Source: JAJDNS01 sp963578825 (GTDB lineage Bacteria; Acidobacteriota; Vicinamibacteria; Fen-336). Taken from it: DNA of 64,000 nt. The notes beneath the pieces were generated by a model. The model worked only from the letters and a program-made list of their open reading frames with translations. It ran no database searches and was not told the DNA's origin. Position numbers and translations under genes: made by a program. The stretch is from the NCBI GenBank assembly GCA_963578825.1, contig CAUZDW010000004.1, positions 1-64,000 of the forward strand, in the 5' to 3' direction. Below, piece after piece: positions 46,119 through 56,626 of the stretch (its first letter is position 1; the number at the start of each line of letters is the position of its first letter).

Positions 46119-46841
46119 TCACTGGATCACGTGGAAGAATCGATTCCAGCGCGTCCTTCCGAACGCGGAGAACGTGTCCTTGATCCACTGGAAGAGGCCG
46201 GTTCGGCGGTACTCTTCCCTGGTGGCTTCGTAGGACCAATACACGATCAAAGCCCGTCCCTTCACCTGGTCTCGGGGCAAGAAGCCCCAGAACCGGCTGT
46301 CCCGACTGTTGTCCCGATTGTCTCCCAGGACCAGAAGCTGGTCCTCCGGCACCACCTTTGGGCCCCAGCTGTCGCGGAGGGCCTCGACCCGGAGCCCATA
46401 CTCCGGGTCGTCCGGCTGGCGCGGGGGATAGAGGAAGAGGACGTACGGCTCGACCAGGGCTTCCCCGTCGATATAGACCTGTTTGTTCCTGATCTCGACC
46501 GTCTCACCCGGAAGACCGATGACCCGCTTGATGAAGTCCCGCTCGGGCTCGTCCGGATACTTGAAGACGACCACATGACCCCGTGCGATGGCTCGCTTGC
46601 CGAACAGAGTGTCCTCGAGCGGCCCGAAGGAGGGGGAGTAGACGAGCTTGTTCACCAGGAGATGGTCCCCGATGAGCAGGTTCTCCTCCATCGAGCCGGT
46701 GGGGATCTTGAAGGCCTGGATGGCGAAGGTCCGAATGAACAGCGCCAGGATGACCGCGACCACGATGGACTCGAGGTACTCCCGGGCGACGGACTTCCTG
46801 AAGCCGGACCGGGCCTCTGCGGCGTCACTCATCCCGGCCAT
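46119..46841 (-). CDS. lepB: Signal peptidase I
   Basis: A 240-residue membrane serine protease that removes signal peptides. It has an N-terminal membrane helix (SIVVAVILALFIRTFAIQAF), the catalytic Ser box KIPTGSMEENLLIGD, the Lys box DFIKRVIGLPGE and VLGDNRDNSRDSRFWG. The start is ATG 46841 or a second ATG three codons in. It lies between lepA and the DUF4845-like gene, the usual lepA-lepB order. Confidence 0.95.
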   Translation of the reverse strand: MAGMSDAAEARSGFRKSVAREYLESIVVAVILALFIRTFAIQAFKIPTGSMEENLLIGDHLLVNKLVYSPSFGPLEDTLFGKRAIARGHVVVFKYPDEPERDFIKRVIGLPGETVEIRNKQVYIDGEALVEPYVLFLYPPRQPDDPEYGLRVEALRDSWGPKVVPEDQLLVLGDNRDNSRDSRFWGFLPRDQVKGRALIVYWSYEATREEYRRTGLFQWIKDTFSAFGRTRWNRFFHVIQ

Positions 46842-46877
46842 TCTACCCGAGCCGCTCCCGTCTGCGGTGAAGGGGAG

Positions 46878-48674
46878 CTACTCCTCGATTCTCAGCACCG
46901 CCAGGAAGGCCTCCTGCGGGATGTCGACGGTGCCCACCCTCTTCATCCGCTTCTTTCCTTCCTTCTGCTTCTCGAGGAGCTTGCGCTTGCGGCTGATGTC
47001 GCCGCCGTAGCACTTGGCGGTCACGTTCTTGCGGAGGGCCTTCACCGATTCGCGGGCGATCACCCGGGATCCGATCGCGGCCTGGATGGCCACGTCGAAC
47101 ATCTGCCTCGGGATCATCTTCCGCATCTTCTCGACCAGGGTCTTGCCCCGCTGGTAGGCCGTGTCCTTGTGGACGATGAGCGAGAGCGCGTCCACCGGGT
47201 CGCCGTTCACCAACACGTCCAGCTTGACCAGGGGAGACACCCAGTGCCCGGTGAACTCGTAGTCGAGAGAGGCGTAGCCCCGGGAGGCCGACTTCAACCG
47301 GTCGTAGAAGTCGAGGAGGATCTCGGCCAGGGGCAGCTCGTACTGGATCATCACCCGCGTGGGGGTGATGTACTGGATGCCCTTCTGGACGCCGCGCTTC
47401 TCCTGGCAGAGCTTGAGAATCGGGCCCACGTAGTCGTTGCCCGTGAGAATCGTCGCGGTGATGATCGGCTCCTCGATGGACTGGATGTTGCCCGGCCCGG
47501 GGAGTCGGGCCGGAGAGTCGACCTCGATCACCTCGCCATCGGTTTGAAGGACACGGTAGCGAACGGAGGGCGCGGTCACCAGGAGCTCCAGGTCGAACTC
47601 GCGCTCGAGCCGCTCTTCCACGATCTCCATGTGCAGCAGCCCCAGGAAACCGCACCGAAACCCGAACCCCAGGGCCGTCGAGGTCTCGGGCTCGTAGAAG
47701 AACGACGAGTCGTTGAGCCGGAGCTTCTCCAGGGCCTCGCGCAGCTCGGGGTACTGGTCGGAGTCCACCGGGTAGAGCCCGGCGAACACCATGGGCTTGA
47801 TCTCCTGGAAGCCGGGAAGCGGCTCGGGCGCCGGCCGCCGCTCGTCGGTGAGCGTGTCGCCGATGGCCACGTCCGACACCGTCTTGATCCCGGCGATCAC
47901 GAACCCCACCTCGCCCGCCTGGAGCGAGTCCACCGGCGTCGGCTTGGGCGTGAAGACGCCGAGCTGCTCAACCTGGCAGCTGCGGCCGGTGGCCATGAGC
48001 TTGACCTTCATGCCCGGGTCGATCCGACCATCGACGACGTGGACGAGGACGACGACTCCCTTGTACTGATCGAACCACGAGTCGAAGACGAGGGCCCGAA
48101 GGGGCCCGTCCGGGTCTCCGGTCGGACCGGGGAGGCGCTCGACGATGGCCTCGAGGATCTCGTCGATGCCGATGCCCTTCTTGGCCGAGCACTCGATTGC
48201 GTCGGAGGCGTCGATCCCGATCACGTGCTCGATCTGCTCACGCGCCCGCTCGGGCTCGGCGCCCGGCAGGTCGATCTTGTTCAGGATGGGGATGATCTCG
48301 AGGCCGGCATCCGAGGCCAGGTGGGCGTTGGCCAGCGTCTGTGCCTCGACACCCTGGCTCGCATCGACTATGAGGAGCGCGCCCTGACAGGCCGCCAGGG
48401 AGCGCGACACCTCGTAGGAGAAGTCCACGTGGCCCGGGGTGTCGATCAGGTTCAGGATGTAGCTCTCACCGTCCTTGGCCTTGTACTCGAGGCGCACCGA
48501 GTGCTGCTTGATGGTGATGCCCCTCTCCCGCTCGAGGTCCATCGTGTCCAAAAACTGCTCGGTCATCTCGCGCTGGGTGAGGGCGCCTGTCTTCTCGAGC
48601 AGCCGGTCCGAGAGGGTGGTCTTCCCATGATCGATGTGCGCGATGATCGAGAAGTTGCGGATATTGCGGTGCAT
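46878..48674 (-). CDS. lepA: Elongation factor 4 (LepA)
   Basis: A 598-residue ribosomal GTPase that back-translocates or rescues stalled ribosomes. G1 IIAHIDHGKTTLSDRLLE, G2 RERGITIKQHSVR, G3 DTPGHVDFSYEV, G4 ILNKIDLPGAEPE, plus the LepA-specific C-terminus (VTAKCYGGDISRKRKLLEKQ, ending LAVLRIEE) are all present and in frame. It ends in TAG. First gene of the lepA-lepB-DUF4845 group. Confidence 0.98.
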   Translation of the reverse strand: MHRNIRNFSIIAHIDHGKTTLSDRLLEKTGALTQREMTEQFLDTMDLERERGITIKQHSVRLEYKAKDGESYILNLIDTPGHVDFSYEVSRSLAACQGALLIVDASQGVEAQTLANAHLASDAGLEIIPILNKIDLPGAEPERAREQIEHVIGIDASDAIECSAKKGIGIDEILEAIVERLPGPTGDPDGPLRALVFDSWFDQYKGVVVLVHVVDGRIDPGMKVKLMATGRSCQVEQLGVFTPKPTPVDSLQAGEVGFVIAGIKTVSDVAIGDTLTDERRPAPEPLPGFQEIKPMVFAGLYPVDSDQYPELREALEKLRLNDSSFFYEPETSTALGFGFRCGFLGLLHMEIVEERLEREFDLELLVTAPSVRYRVLQTDGEVIEVDSPARLPGPGNIQSIEEPIITATILTGNDYVGPILKLCQEKRGVQKGIQYITPTRVMIQYELPLAEILLDFYDRLKSASRGYASLDYEFTGHWVSPLVKLDVLVNGDPVDALSLIVHKDTAYQRGKTLVEKMRKMIPRQMFDVAIQAAIGSRVIARESVKALRKNVTAKCYGGDISRKRKLLEKQKEGKKRMKRVGTVDIPQEAFLAVLRIEE

Positions 48675-48714
48675 GAAGGCCCCTGGCCCGCCTTCCGAGG
48701 GCGAGCCAAAGGAT

Positions 48715-51257
48715 CTATTCTAGTGTTCTTCCCCCGTGTTGTCCGATGAGCGCCGGTGTGCCCGGGGAAGGGCACCCGGCTCCTATCGAGGGGCCGGCTC
48801 TTCGCGCGCCCGACGAGCGAGCGCCGATGGCCGCGTAGAAGCCCCAGGCGGCCAGCGCGAGTGTGGCCAGAATCCCGGCGACCGCGGGGTCGGCGTACCA
48901 GGCCGTCAGGTGCGTCGTCATGAAGGTGTGGGCGAGCAGGTGGTGAACCGTGAGCGCGGTCGCCGCCGACAGAAGTCCCAGTCGGATGAGCACCCCGAGG
49001 AGAAGCGCCATGAAGGGCAGGCTGAGGGCCACTCCTGTCGGGCTGGACACATCGCCGAACATCGCTGAGGTGAGCGCCAGGGTGACGAGGACCGCCGCCC
49101 AGGTGCTTCGCAGAAGCTGCCGGAGCACGGCGAGGAGGAGCAACGCAACGATCGCAGGGAGAACGCTCGAAAGTGACTACACGACGAAAGTGGCAGCCAC
49201 CCAGCCCCCCAGGAGGAGATCGGGGGGAATCGCCCACTGGCCCGTGTCGATTCCGGTGAGGTACCGGCCGACGAGCTCGAACCCTGCGAGGACGACTCCC
49301 GCCAAGACCCCCAGGAGAAGGTCCCGCCCGAGCAGCGGGTCGAAGAAGCGGCCCGTGAGCAGCCGCGTCCACGACGCCAGCGTGTTGGGCCACCTTCGCC
49401 TCACGACCGGCTCCAGAGCGAGGTAGGTCAGCCAGAAGACGAAGGCGACGAACAGACTGACGGCGACTTGAAGGAAGACGACGGCGGGTTCGAGCGACCG
49501 GACACTCGGGCCGAAGCCCACTGCGGACACGAAGGCCCCGAGGGCCCCGAGCCTCATGGCGCCCACGCGATCGCCGCGGTCCAGCCGAAGGTTCCGGCGG
49601 GCGACGATGCCGGCCAGGAGGAGGATCCCACATGCAAGACAGAAGCCCTGCTGCGGTGCCGGCGGTGCCACCGCGGCCTCTCCTCCGCCTTCCGGGTGGA
49701 CGACCAGCCAGACCGGCCATGCCTTGAGGCTGGCGGCTTCGACGCGGACCGTTGGGTCCTCGGCCAGAGACCTCCATGCGACGTGTGTGTCACCGAAGAC
49801 GGGTGGAGCGAGCCGAGGCTCAATCGGCCGCAGGTCGTCCGGGTCCAGGCCCGCTTTGCTCAGGAGGCTCGACCATCCCGGACCGACGCCGTGCTCCGCC
49901 ACCGCCTGGGACCCGGGGACGCGAAGGTACTCGAGCAGTCGCCCACCCGTGTCCAGCTGCACCCCCGCCATTCCAGGAACCGCAACCGGGGGGTGGCGGA
50001 AGGACATGTTGCCCCCCGCGAGAGTCAGGTCCCCGGCGAGCGACCGCGGGCTCTGCCTGTACCAGAAGTGAAGACGAGACGACCCATCCGGCTGCTGCTC
50101 GACGACGAAGCCATATGCGCGATCGGCCGGCTGCGGCGCGGCGCCGTGCTCCAGCAGGACCTCTCGCGCCTCGTGAGCCAGGACCTCCGGTGGTTTCTCC
50201 AGATCAGTTAGGTAAGGCGTGGCGCGCTCGCCAACCCATGCCGAGAGCGCGACGCCCACCCCGATCACGACGACGACAGCGAGCGCGACCGGGAGCCGAA
50301 GGCCACCCGTGCCTCCGGCGGCCGCCACGAGCTCCGGTGAGGGCGTCTCGCCGGCGGCCAGGGCAGTCGCCAGGGGATCGCCACCCGGCAGTGACGCGGC
50401 GACCGCCGTGGCCGACGCTGGTCGGAGCGCCGGGTCGGTCTCGAGGCACCGCTCGATCGCCCGCTCGATGGCAGGGTCGAGGTTCTCGACATAGCTCGAG
50501 GGTCTCGAAGGGGTGGTCTCGCCGCGCTCGGCGGCCTCCGCCAGTGTCTTGGCGGGAAAGGCGACGCGCCCCGTGAAGATCTCGTAGAGGACGGGCCGAG
50601 CGCATACACGTCGCTGCGCACCGTGACCTCGCGTCCCGCCAGTTGTTCCGGCGACATGTACGCGGGCGTGCCGGAGCGGACGTCGGTACCTTCGAGGTCC
50701 GCCGAGGCGGCGGCGAGGCCGAAGTCGGCGAGCTTCACCCGACCCCGCCCGTCCACCATGACGTTCGCCGGCTTCAGGTCCCTGTGGAGAATGCCCTCGC
50801 GGTGGGCAGCCGCCAGTCCCGCGCACAGCTCCCGGGCCATCCGCACCGCCCGTTCCTCGGGGAGGCGGCCGATGCGACGGAGGAGCGAAGCCAGATCCTC
50901 GCCGTCCACGTACTCCATGGCGAGGAAGTCGTATCCGTCCACCTCGCCGACGTCCCACACGCGGCAGACGTTCGGGTGAGAAACCTAACGCGCCAGGCGC
51001 ACCTCGTCGAGGAGGCGCTGCCGGCGATCTGCGTCGTCGCTGAGCGACGCAGGCAGAAACTTGAGCGCGACCGGTTGCCCGAGCTTCATGTCGTCTGCCC
51101 GGTACACCTCGCCCATTCCGCCGCTGCCCAGCGGAGCGACGATCCGATACCGATTGGAGCGGACGACCCCGGGAAGGAAGCGAGCAGGCTCGTCGCCCCG
51201 GGGCCGCGGCCTCACGGGGCCGGCCTTCGTGGGGACGCTGGAGTCGCTCTCACTCAC
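48715..51257 (-). pseudogene. Membrane Ser/Thr protein kinase with three interruptions
   Basis: GTG 51257 starts the kinase; RYRIVAPLGSGGMGEVYRAD and VALKFLPASL are normal. TAG at 50985-50987 replaces the Gln of the motif LARQVSHPNVCRV; the frame then continues through YVDGEDLASLL, HRDLKPANVM, DFGLAAA and SPEQLAG. Near 50605 one base is missing (YALG then LYEIFTG in the next frame). The C-terminal half has several membrane helices, with another in-frame TAG at 49177-49179 between VAATFVV and SLSSVLPAIVALLLL. It overlaps the upstream gene by four bases (GTGA). Confidence 0.82.
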
Positions 51258-52869
51258 GGGGCGTCGGCGTCCGGCGGCCCGCTCGGCGGCTCCGGTGGCA
51301 GCTCGTAGACCGGTGGCTGTGGCTCGAGCGGCTGAAGTCTGCGCCCCTCCAAGGCCGGATGGTCCGGCGGCAGCTTGGTGGCCCAGAACACGCCGTAGGG
51401 GGTCTGCTCCGCCCCGGGAGGGCTCCAGCCCGGGACGTCGCCGTGGTAGGGAGTGCGGTACTCCCACACGATCTCGCCGTGGGGTGTGACCTCGAAGAAA
51501 CGGCCCTGAGGCCCCGAGCAGATGAAGGTGTTGCCGTTCTCGAGGCGGTGTGCTCCCGAGACGAACGGCGCATGGAAGCTGTGACGATCCTCCGCCTGAT
51601 AGGACCAGGCCGGCTGCTCCGGCCCCCAGGCCTCGCCGGCCACGAGCTCGTATTGACCCTGCCGATTCACAGGCGGCGCGATCTCGACGACGGACGACCA
51701 GTCGCCGTCCAGACGGCCACTGCCGTTGTTGAACACGCTCAGGTCGCCAGCGCGCTCCCAGCCCTCGGGGATCCAACGGACCTCGTGCTGATAGAAGAGC
51801 TCCTGATCCTCTTTTGTCCCTCGACCGTAGGCACCCGGGTTGCCCCAGCGGTACAGCAAGGTTCCGCCCGGCCCTGACGTCCCCCCTCCGAGCTTCGGGC
51901 CTCCTCTGTGGTCGTCGAGTGGTCGATGATCCAAATCTCCCCGAGCTCCGGAACGCTGCCGGCGATCTGGTCCAGGCCCGGGTGGTAGTCCACCGCGTTC
52001 ATGTGCAGGAAGTCCGACTGCACGTCCTCCTCGGTGGCGTTGTCGGGGATGTATCCCAGGGCCTTGAGCTGCTCGAGCTCTTCCTCGTCGATCACGGGTC
52101 CGCCGGAATCGGCATTGACGTCCAGCCGGTACGGGCTGTCCGCCGGGTCTCCGTAGTTGGCTGCATCGGGATCGAAGTCCTGCACCAGGTGATCCCAGAC
52201 GTGCCATTCCCAGACGATGCGGGCGTCGTCCGGAGGAATCGGCTCGATCTCCACCAGCCACTCGGACCAGAGCCCCTGCTCGGGGATCAGGTCGGGTCGG
52301 CGCCCGGCGGCGAGGGCTTCTTCTCGACTCTTCTGCTCCCAGCCGATCGTCAGAATATTGCCGTTGGGCAAGACCTCCAGGTCGTGGTGGAGCACTCGCT
52401 GCTCGTCACCCATCCTCCACTCCCACAGCATCTCTCCGTCCCACGACACCGGCTCCAGATAGCCCATGACGCCTCAAGCGCGGAAGTTCGGCGGCTCCGG
52501 GATTCTGCCGTGTCGGATCAGGTCTCCGTTGTCCTGCAGGTAGAGGGCCCCTCCTGCCCGCTCGTGGCTCCACGTGTGGACCGCTCGTCCTTCCCGGTCG
52601 ATCAGGTATGTGGTGTCGGACGTGAACTGGGTGAACAGCACATAGCCGTCCGTCGCCCCAGGTTGGTCTTGCAGCAGCCCGCGAGGTTGAACATTGGACT
52701 CGAGGATCCAGGCCGGCGGCCGCTCTTCCCCGGCTGCCGGGGCGTCGGTCCTCTGGTCTTCTCCATCCCCGCTCTTGCTCCGGCACCCGACGACCCCGGC
52801 GAGGAGAAGGCAAAGCACAAGACACGTCCAGGGGCGGCGCGATTTGACGAGTGGGACTCGTGGCGTCAT
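51254..52869 (-). pseudogene. Arylsulfotransferase-like lipoprotein, interrupted
   Basis: ATG 52869 starts a lipoprotein signal (LVLCLLLAGVVGCRS). The body has arylsulfotransferase (ASST) propeller features: YLIDREGRAVHTWSHE, WDGEMLWEWRMGDEQRVLHHD, LPNGNILTIG, DFLHMNAVDYHP, SFHAPFVSGAHRLENGNTFI. A TGA at 52474-52476 interrupts after PPNFRA, with the same frame continuing GVMGYLEP, and near 51890 the frame shifts by one. ASST enzymes transfer sulfate between phenols in the periplasm. The 3' end overlaps the broken kinase start. Confidence 0.75.
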
Positions 52870-52927
52870 GGGCCTCCTTTGGATTGGATGCGAGCGAGTG
52901 CGAGGATAGGGTCCGCCCCGGCGAATC

Positions 52928-53407
52928 TCAAGCTGAATCGGCAGGCCGCGCCACCACTACCGTGTCGAGGCGGGGTTGCGAGAAGAAGAAACCCCGGCCC
53001 TTCTCGTCGGCGCGCCAGGCCGCGTTGTAGCGGATCATGCGATCGACCAGGACCTTCAGGATCGGGCCGGCGCCTTCCTCCAGGGAGTCCGGTTCGGGGC
53101 AGGCAACGACGATGGCCACCCGGCCGTTCACGAAGACGAGGAAGAAGCCGTCGTCCTTCCACTCCGCAAACGCGTCCTCCTCCACCCCGGCCTCGGCAGC
53201 GAGCGCTGCGGGGATGGCGAAGAGTGCCTTCGTCCGCTCCTCCAGAAAGCGCCGCAACGGCCAGGGGGGAAGGGCCTCGGGGTCGGCCTCTTCGAAGAGG
53301 ACGCCCTTCCGCTCGATGAGGCACGCGTATCGGCCCTCGCCGAGGGCTCGGAGCACACCCAGGAGTTTACGGATTTCGCCCGCCAGCTTCTCCTGCGATT
53401 CGAACAT
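52928..53407 (-). CDS. Conserved-looking protein, possible roadblock/LC7 fold
   Basis: A 159-residue intact ORF with no membrane segment. RYACLIERKGVLFEEADPE, then FAEWKDDGFFLVFVNGRVAIVV and LKVLVDRMIRYNAAW give an alternating strand-helix pattern like roadblock/LC7 modules that sense or bind small GTPases; this is a guess from layout. It is divergent from the response-regulator gene across a 196-bp gap (53408-53603), so it may belong to the signalling cluster. ATG 53407 is chosen over one seven codons upstream. Confidence 0.6.
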   Translation of the reverse strand: MFESQEKLAGEIRKLLGVLRALGEGRYACLIERKGVLFEEADPEALPPWPLRRFLEERTKALFAIPAALAAEAGVEEDAFAEWKDDGFFLVFVNGRVAIVVACPEPDSLEEGAGPILKVLVDRMIRYNAAWRADEKGRGFFFSQPRLDTVVVARPADSA

Positions 53408-53603
53408 GGGCTCGTGAGACCAGGGCACTATAACGCGTCGCGGAGGGCCCGAGCCAGCCTTCTCGGACGCGCCTGCGGGGGCGGGGTAGGCCCCTTACTG
53501 GTTGAAATGAAACGGGTTCGGTGATAAAAGCGTCAAGCGTGCGCTGTGTCCGGGATGGCGCGGAACGGAGTTGACGCGGCCCCCCGCCACGGGAGAGAGC
53601 AGG

Positions 53604-53978
53604 ATGCTGAGGAAGATCCTCGCCGTCGACGACTCCGCCCTCATTCATCAGATGTACAAGCTCTTCCTCTCCAGGTACAAAAACTGCAAGCTCGTGAGCG
53701 CCATGAACGGGCTGGAGGCGCTCGACAAGCTGGCCCAGGAAGAGGATATCGACCTCGTCCTGCTCGACATCAACATGCCGGTCATGAACGGCCTGGAGTT
53801 CCTCCAGCGCGTCCAGAAGGAAGGCGCGTACAAGGACCTTCCGGTGATCATCATCTCCACCGAGGGCAAGGAAGAGGACACCGTCCGGGGTCTCAAGCTG
53901 GGCGCCAAGGGTTACGTGAAAAACCCCTTCCAGGCCTCGGAGCTTCACGGTCTCATCGAGAAGATCACCGGACCGTGA
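53604..53978 (+). CDS. Single-domain response regulator, CheY-like
   Basis: A 124-residue receiver: acidic pair in KILAVDDSALIHQM, phospho-acceptor Asp in DLVLLDINMPVMNG, Thr/Ser in VIIISTEGKEED. The conserved Lys-Pro near the end is KNPF instead of KPF (KGYVKNPFQ), a one-residue change in the signalling loop. The activity target is unknown. ATG 53604 follows GGGAGAGAGCAGG. It precedes cheA by 28 bp and is likely its phosphate acceptor. Confidence 0.88.
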   Translation: MLRKILAVDDSALIHQMYKLFLSRYKNCKLVSAMNGLEALDKLAQEEDIDLVLLDINMPVMNGLEFLQRVQKEGAYKDLPVIIISTEGKEEDTVRGLKLGAKGYVKNPFQASELHGLIEKITGP

Positions 53979-54006
53979 GCCCCGGAGGTCGGCCCCCGGA
54001 CCGCTG

Positions 54007-55693
54007 ATGGAGTTCGAGGTCTCCGCAGAGCTCGTCGGCATCTACCTCGAGGACGCACGCGAGCACCTCGCGGTCCTCGACGATGCTCTCCTCCAGCTCG
54101 AGCGCGCCGGCCCCGCCCCCGAAGTCGTGACGTCCCTCCTCGGACCGTTGCACACCCTCAAGGGCAACAGCGGGATGATCGGCCTCATCGGGGTCAAAGA
54201 CTACGTGCACCGGCTCGAAGACGCGTTCGCCCGGGTCCGCGACGGCTCCCTCGGGCTCACGCCAGCCGTGCTTCAGTGTCTGTTCGAAGGGGCAAGCGCG
54301 CTGCGAGAGGCTATCGAAGCCGCCGGGGTCGACGGTGGCAAGCCGCGGGACCTGGGCCCGGAGAAGGCCGTGCTCGACTCGCTCCTGGTGGCTGCCCCCC
54401 CCCGCGTCGTCCTCGTCCGCCGCCCCGGCGTCGGGTGGGGCGGATCGTCCCGCCCGCCCGGGCGACAAGGCGCTCGCCGCGGCCCGCTCGAGCATGGTGC
54501 GGGTCGACTTCTTCAAGCTGGACCAGCTCCTGAACCTCGTGGGCGAGCTCATCGTGCACCGCACGAAGCTCACCGAGATGGCCCGACGGGTGAGCGTCGT
54601 GGCTCCGGAGGCGGGCCAGGAGCTCCTCGACTCCGTTCATCAGGTCGCCACGGTTTCCACCCAGCTGCAGGAGACGATCATGGACATCCGGATGCTTCCC
54701 ATCCGGCACGTCTTCGAGCGCTTTCCGAGGCTCGTGCGCGATCTGGCCCATGCCCAGAACAAGAAGATAGAGCTCATCCTCCAGGGGGAGGACACCCGGG
54801 CCGACAAGGCAGTCATCGACGAAATTGGCGAGCCTCTCGTCCACCTGATCCGAAACGCCGTCGATCACGGCCTGGAGACGCCCGAGGTCCGCTCCGCCGC
54901 GGGAAAGTCGCCGGTCGGGACCATCCTGCTGTCGGCAGCCCAGGAGTCGAGCCAGGTCGTCATCACTCTCGTCGACGATGGGACCGGCATCGATGCAGCG
55001 GAAGTCAAGCTTCGTGCGGTCGAGCGCGGACTCCTGAGTGCGGATGAAACGATGAGCGATCGCGAGATCGTTCAGCTCATCTTCGCCGAGGGGTTTTCCA
55101 CGGCTCGCGCCGTCACCGACGTCTCCGGGCGCGGGGTCGGGCTCGATGTCGTGGTGCGGAGCATGGAGCGTCTCAACGGCCTCATCGAGGCCGAGACCAT
55201 TCCCGGTGCCGGCACCAGGTTCACCCTGCAGCTCCCTCTCACCCTGGCCATCATCACTGTCCTGATGGTCGAAGTGGGCAGCAACGTCTACGCATTGCCG
55301 TCCGGGGCGGTCGTCGAGAGCCTGCGCATCCAACCGGAAGAGGTGTCGCAGATGAACGGCCGCGACACGCTCCGTGTGCGCGACCGGATCATCCCGATCC
55401 TTCATCGTGCCGACTTCTTCGGGGTGGCGTCGGAGGCCCGCGGCGAGGAGGCCTATGCGGTCATCGTGGGGCGTGGCGAGAAGCGGCTCGGGCTGAGCGT
55501 CGATCGTCTGCTGGGCCAGCAGGACGTGGTGATCAAGGGACTCGACACGGTGGTTTCCGGCGCAGGGCTCGGAGTGGCGGGAGCCACGATCCTCGGCGAC
55601 GGACGGGTGGTGCTCGTCGTGGACGTGGCGGCTCTGTTCGAGATCAGCCGCGGCCGAAGCCGAGGCGCGACCCCTGTGGGGACTGAGGCCTGA
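54007..55693 (+). CDS. cheA: CheA histidine kinase, out of frame at a C9 tract
   Basis: Frame 1 (54007 onward) encodes the Hpt domain with the phospho-His in LGPLHTLKGNSGMIGL. In the linker the tract of nine C at 54395-54403 shifts the frame; frame 2 then reads an Ala/Ser/Pro linker, the dimerisation helices (VRVDFFKLDQLLNLVGELIV), the ATPase (HLIRNAVDHGLE, DDGTGID, GRGVGLDVVVRSME) and a C-terminal CheW-like domain (IITVLMVEVGSNVYALP) to TGA 55693. Eight C would give one open frame. Everything else is conserved. A P2 response-regulator docking domain is not obvious. Confidence 0.85.
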
Positions 55694-55696
55694 GCG

Positions 55697-56626
55697 GTGT
55701 ACGAGGCCTATTGGGAGCTCATCGACCGGCCCTTCCGCAAGACACCCGACCCTCGCTACCTTTTCTTGAACGAGACCTACGAGGAGGCCCTCGAGCGGCT
55801 CCGCTACAAGCTCGCCTCCTTCGAGACCGCGGGCGCTGGCGGTGGCGGTGGAGCGGGCCAGGGCGACGAGCGCGTCCGGGACCTCCAGGGCCAGATCCGG
55901 ACTCTCGAGGAGAAGCTGGCCGAGATCGAGGCCCGCTATCGCAAGGTCGAGGAGGAGAACCAGGAGTTCGCCGACCGCTACATCGACATCGAGGAGCAGA
56001 ACAACAACCTGGCCAACCTCTACGTGGCCTCCTACCAGCTCCACTCCACACTCGACTTCAGCGAGGTCATCCGGATCGTCCAGGAGATCGTCATCAACCT
56101 GATCGGTGCCGAGGTCTTCCACCTGCTGATGGTGAGCGAGAAGACGGGGCAGCTCGAGGTGGAGGCGTCCGAGGGCCAGACGCCTGGGCGGACCTCCGTC
56201 CCCCTGGGAGAGGGCGAGATCGGCAAGGCGGCAGAGACCGGCGAGAACTTCTTCGCGGAGAGCGTCGCCCGCACCGACCCGAGCCCCTTCGAAGAGCCGA
56301 TCGCGGTCATCCCGCTCAAGATCAAGGACTCGACCATCGGTGTCATCTCCATCAACAAGCTGCTGGTGCAGAAGACCCAGTTCACGAACATGGACTACGA
56401 GCTGTTCACTCTCCTCGCCGGCCACGCCGCCACGGCGATTTTCTCGGCCAAGCTCTACTCCTCGTCCGCCCGCAAGCTGTCCACCCTCCAGGGCTTCCTG
56501 GACATGATCAAGCAAGGCAAGCAAGGAACGCCTCTCGCCCCCCCGCCCGCCCCCAACCGGGACGGCTATACTGGTCGGCAGGAGGATTCCCCACAATGTC
56601 TCGACCCCGGACCCTCGGTGAGCTGA
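55697..56626 (+). CDS. GspA-like N-terminus, coiled coil and GAF domain protein
   Basis: A 309-residue protein. Residues 1-45 (YEAYWELIDRPFRKTPDPRY, LFLNETYEEALERL) resemble the start of GspA/ExeA-type AAA proteins, but no P-loop follows. A Gly-rich link leads to a coiled coil (about 55-105) and a GAF domain (about 115-270, LHSTLDFSEVIRIVQEIV ... VIPLKIKDSTIGVISINKLL). GAF domains sense small ligands. GTG 55697 lies 3 bp after cheA; its end overlaps the next gene by 31 bases. Probably a sensor or adaptor in the cluster. Confidence 0.78.
   Translation: MYEAYWELIDRPFRKTPDPRYLFLNETYEEALERLRYKLASFETAGAGGGGGAGQGDERVRDLQGQIRTLEEKLAEIEARYRKVEEENQEFADRYIDIEEQNNNLANLYVASYQLHSTLDFSEVIRIVQEIVINLIGAEVFHLLMVSEKTGQLEVEASEGQTPGRTSVPLGEGEIGKAAETGENFFAESVARTDPSPFEEPIAVIPLKIKDSTIGVISINKLLVQKTQFTNMDYELFTLLAGHAATAIFSAKLYSSSARKLSTLQGFLDMIKQGKQGTPLAPPPAPNRDGYTGRQEDSPQCLDPGPSVS

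Noticed and set aside
46131..46239. Extension of the DUF4845-like ORF upstream to 46239
   Set aside because: The upstream residues overlap lepB in another frame and lack similarity; ATG 46086 fits the membrane anchor.
46131..48749. An 872-codon open frame on the plus strand
   Set aside because: It is antisense to lepA and lepB, whose motifs and length are unmistakable; the translated product is a low-complexity Arg/Asp/Gly/Leu sequence caused by high GC codon bias.
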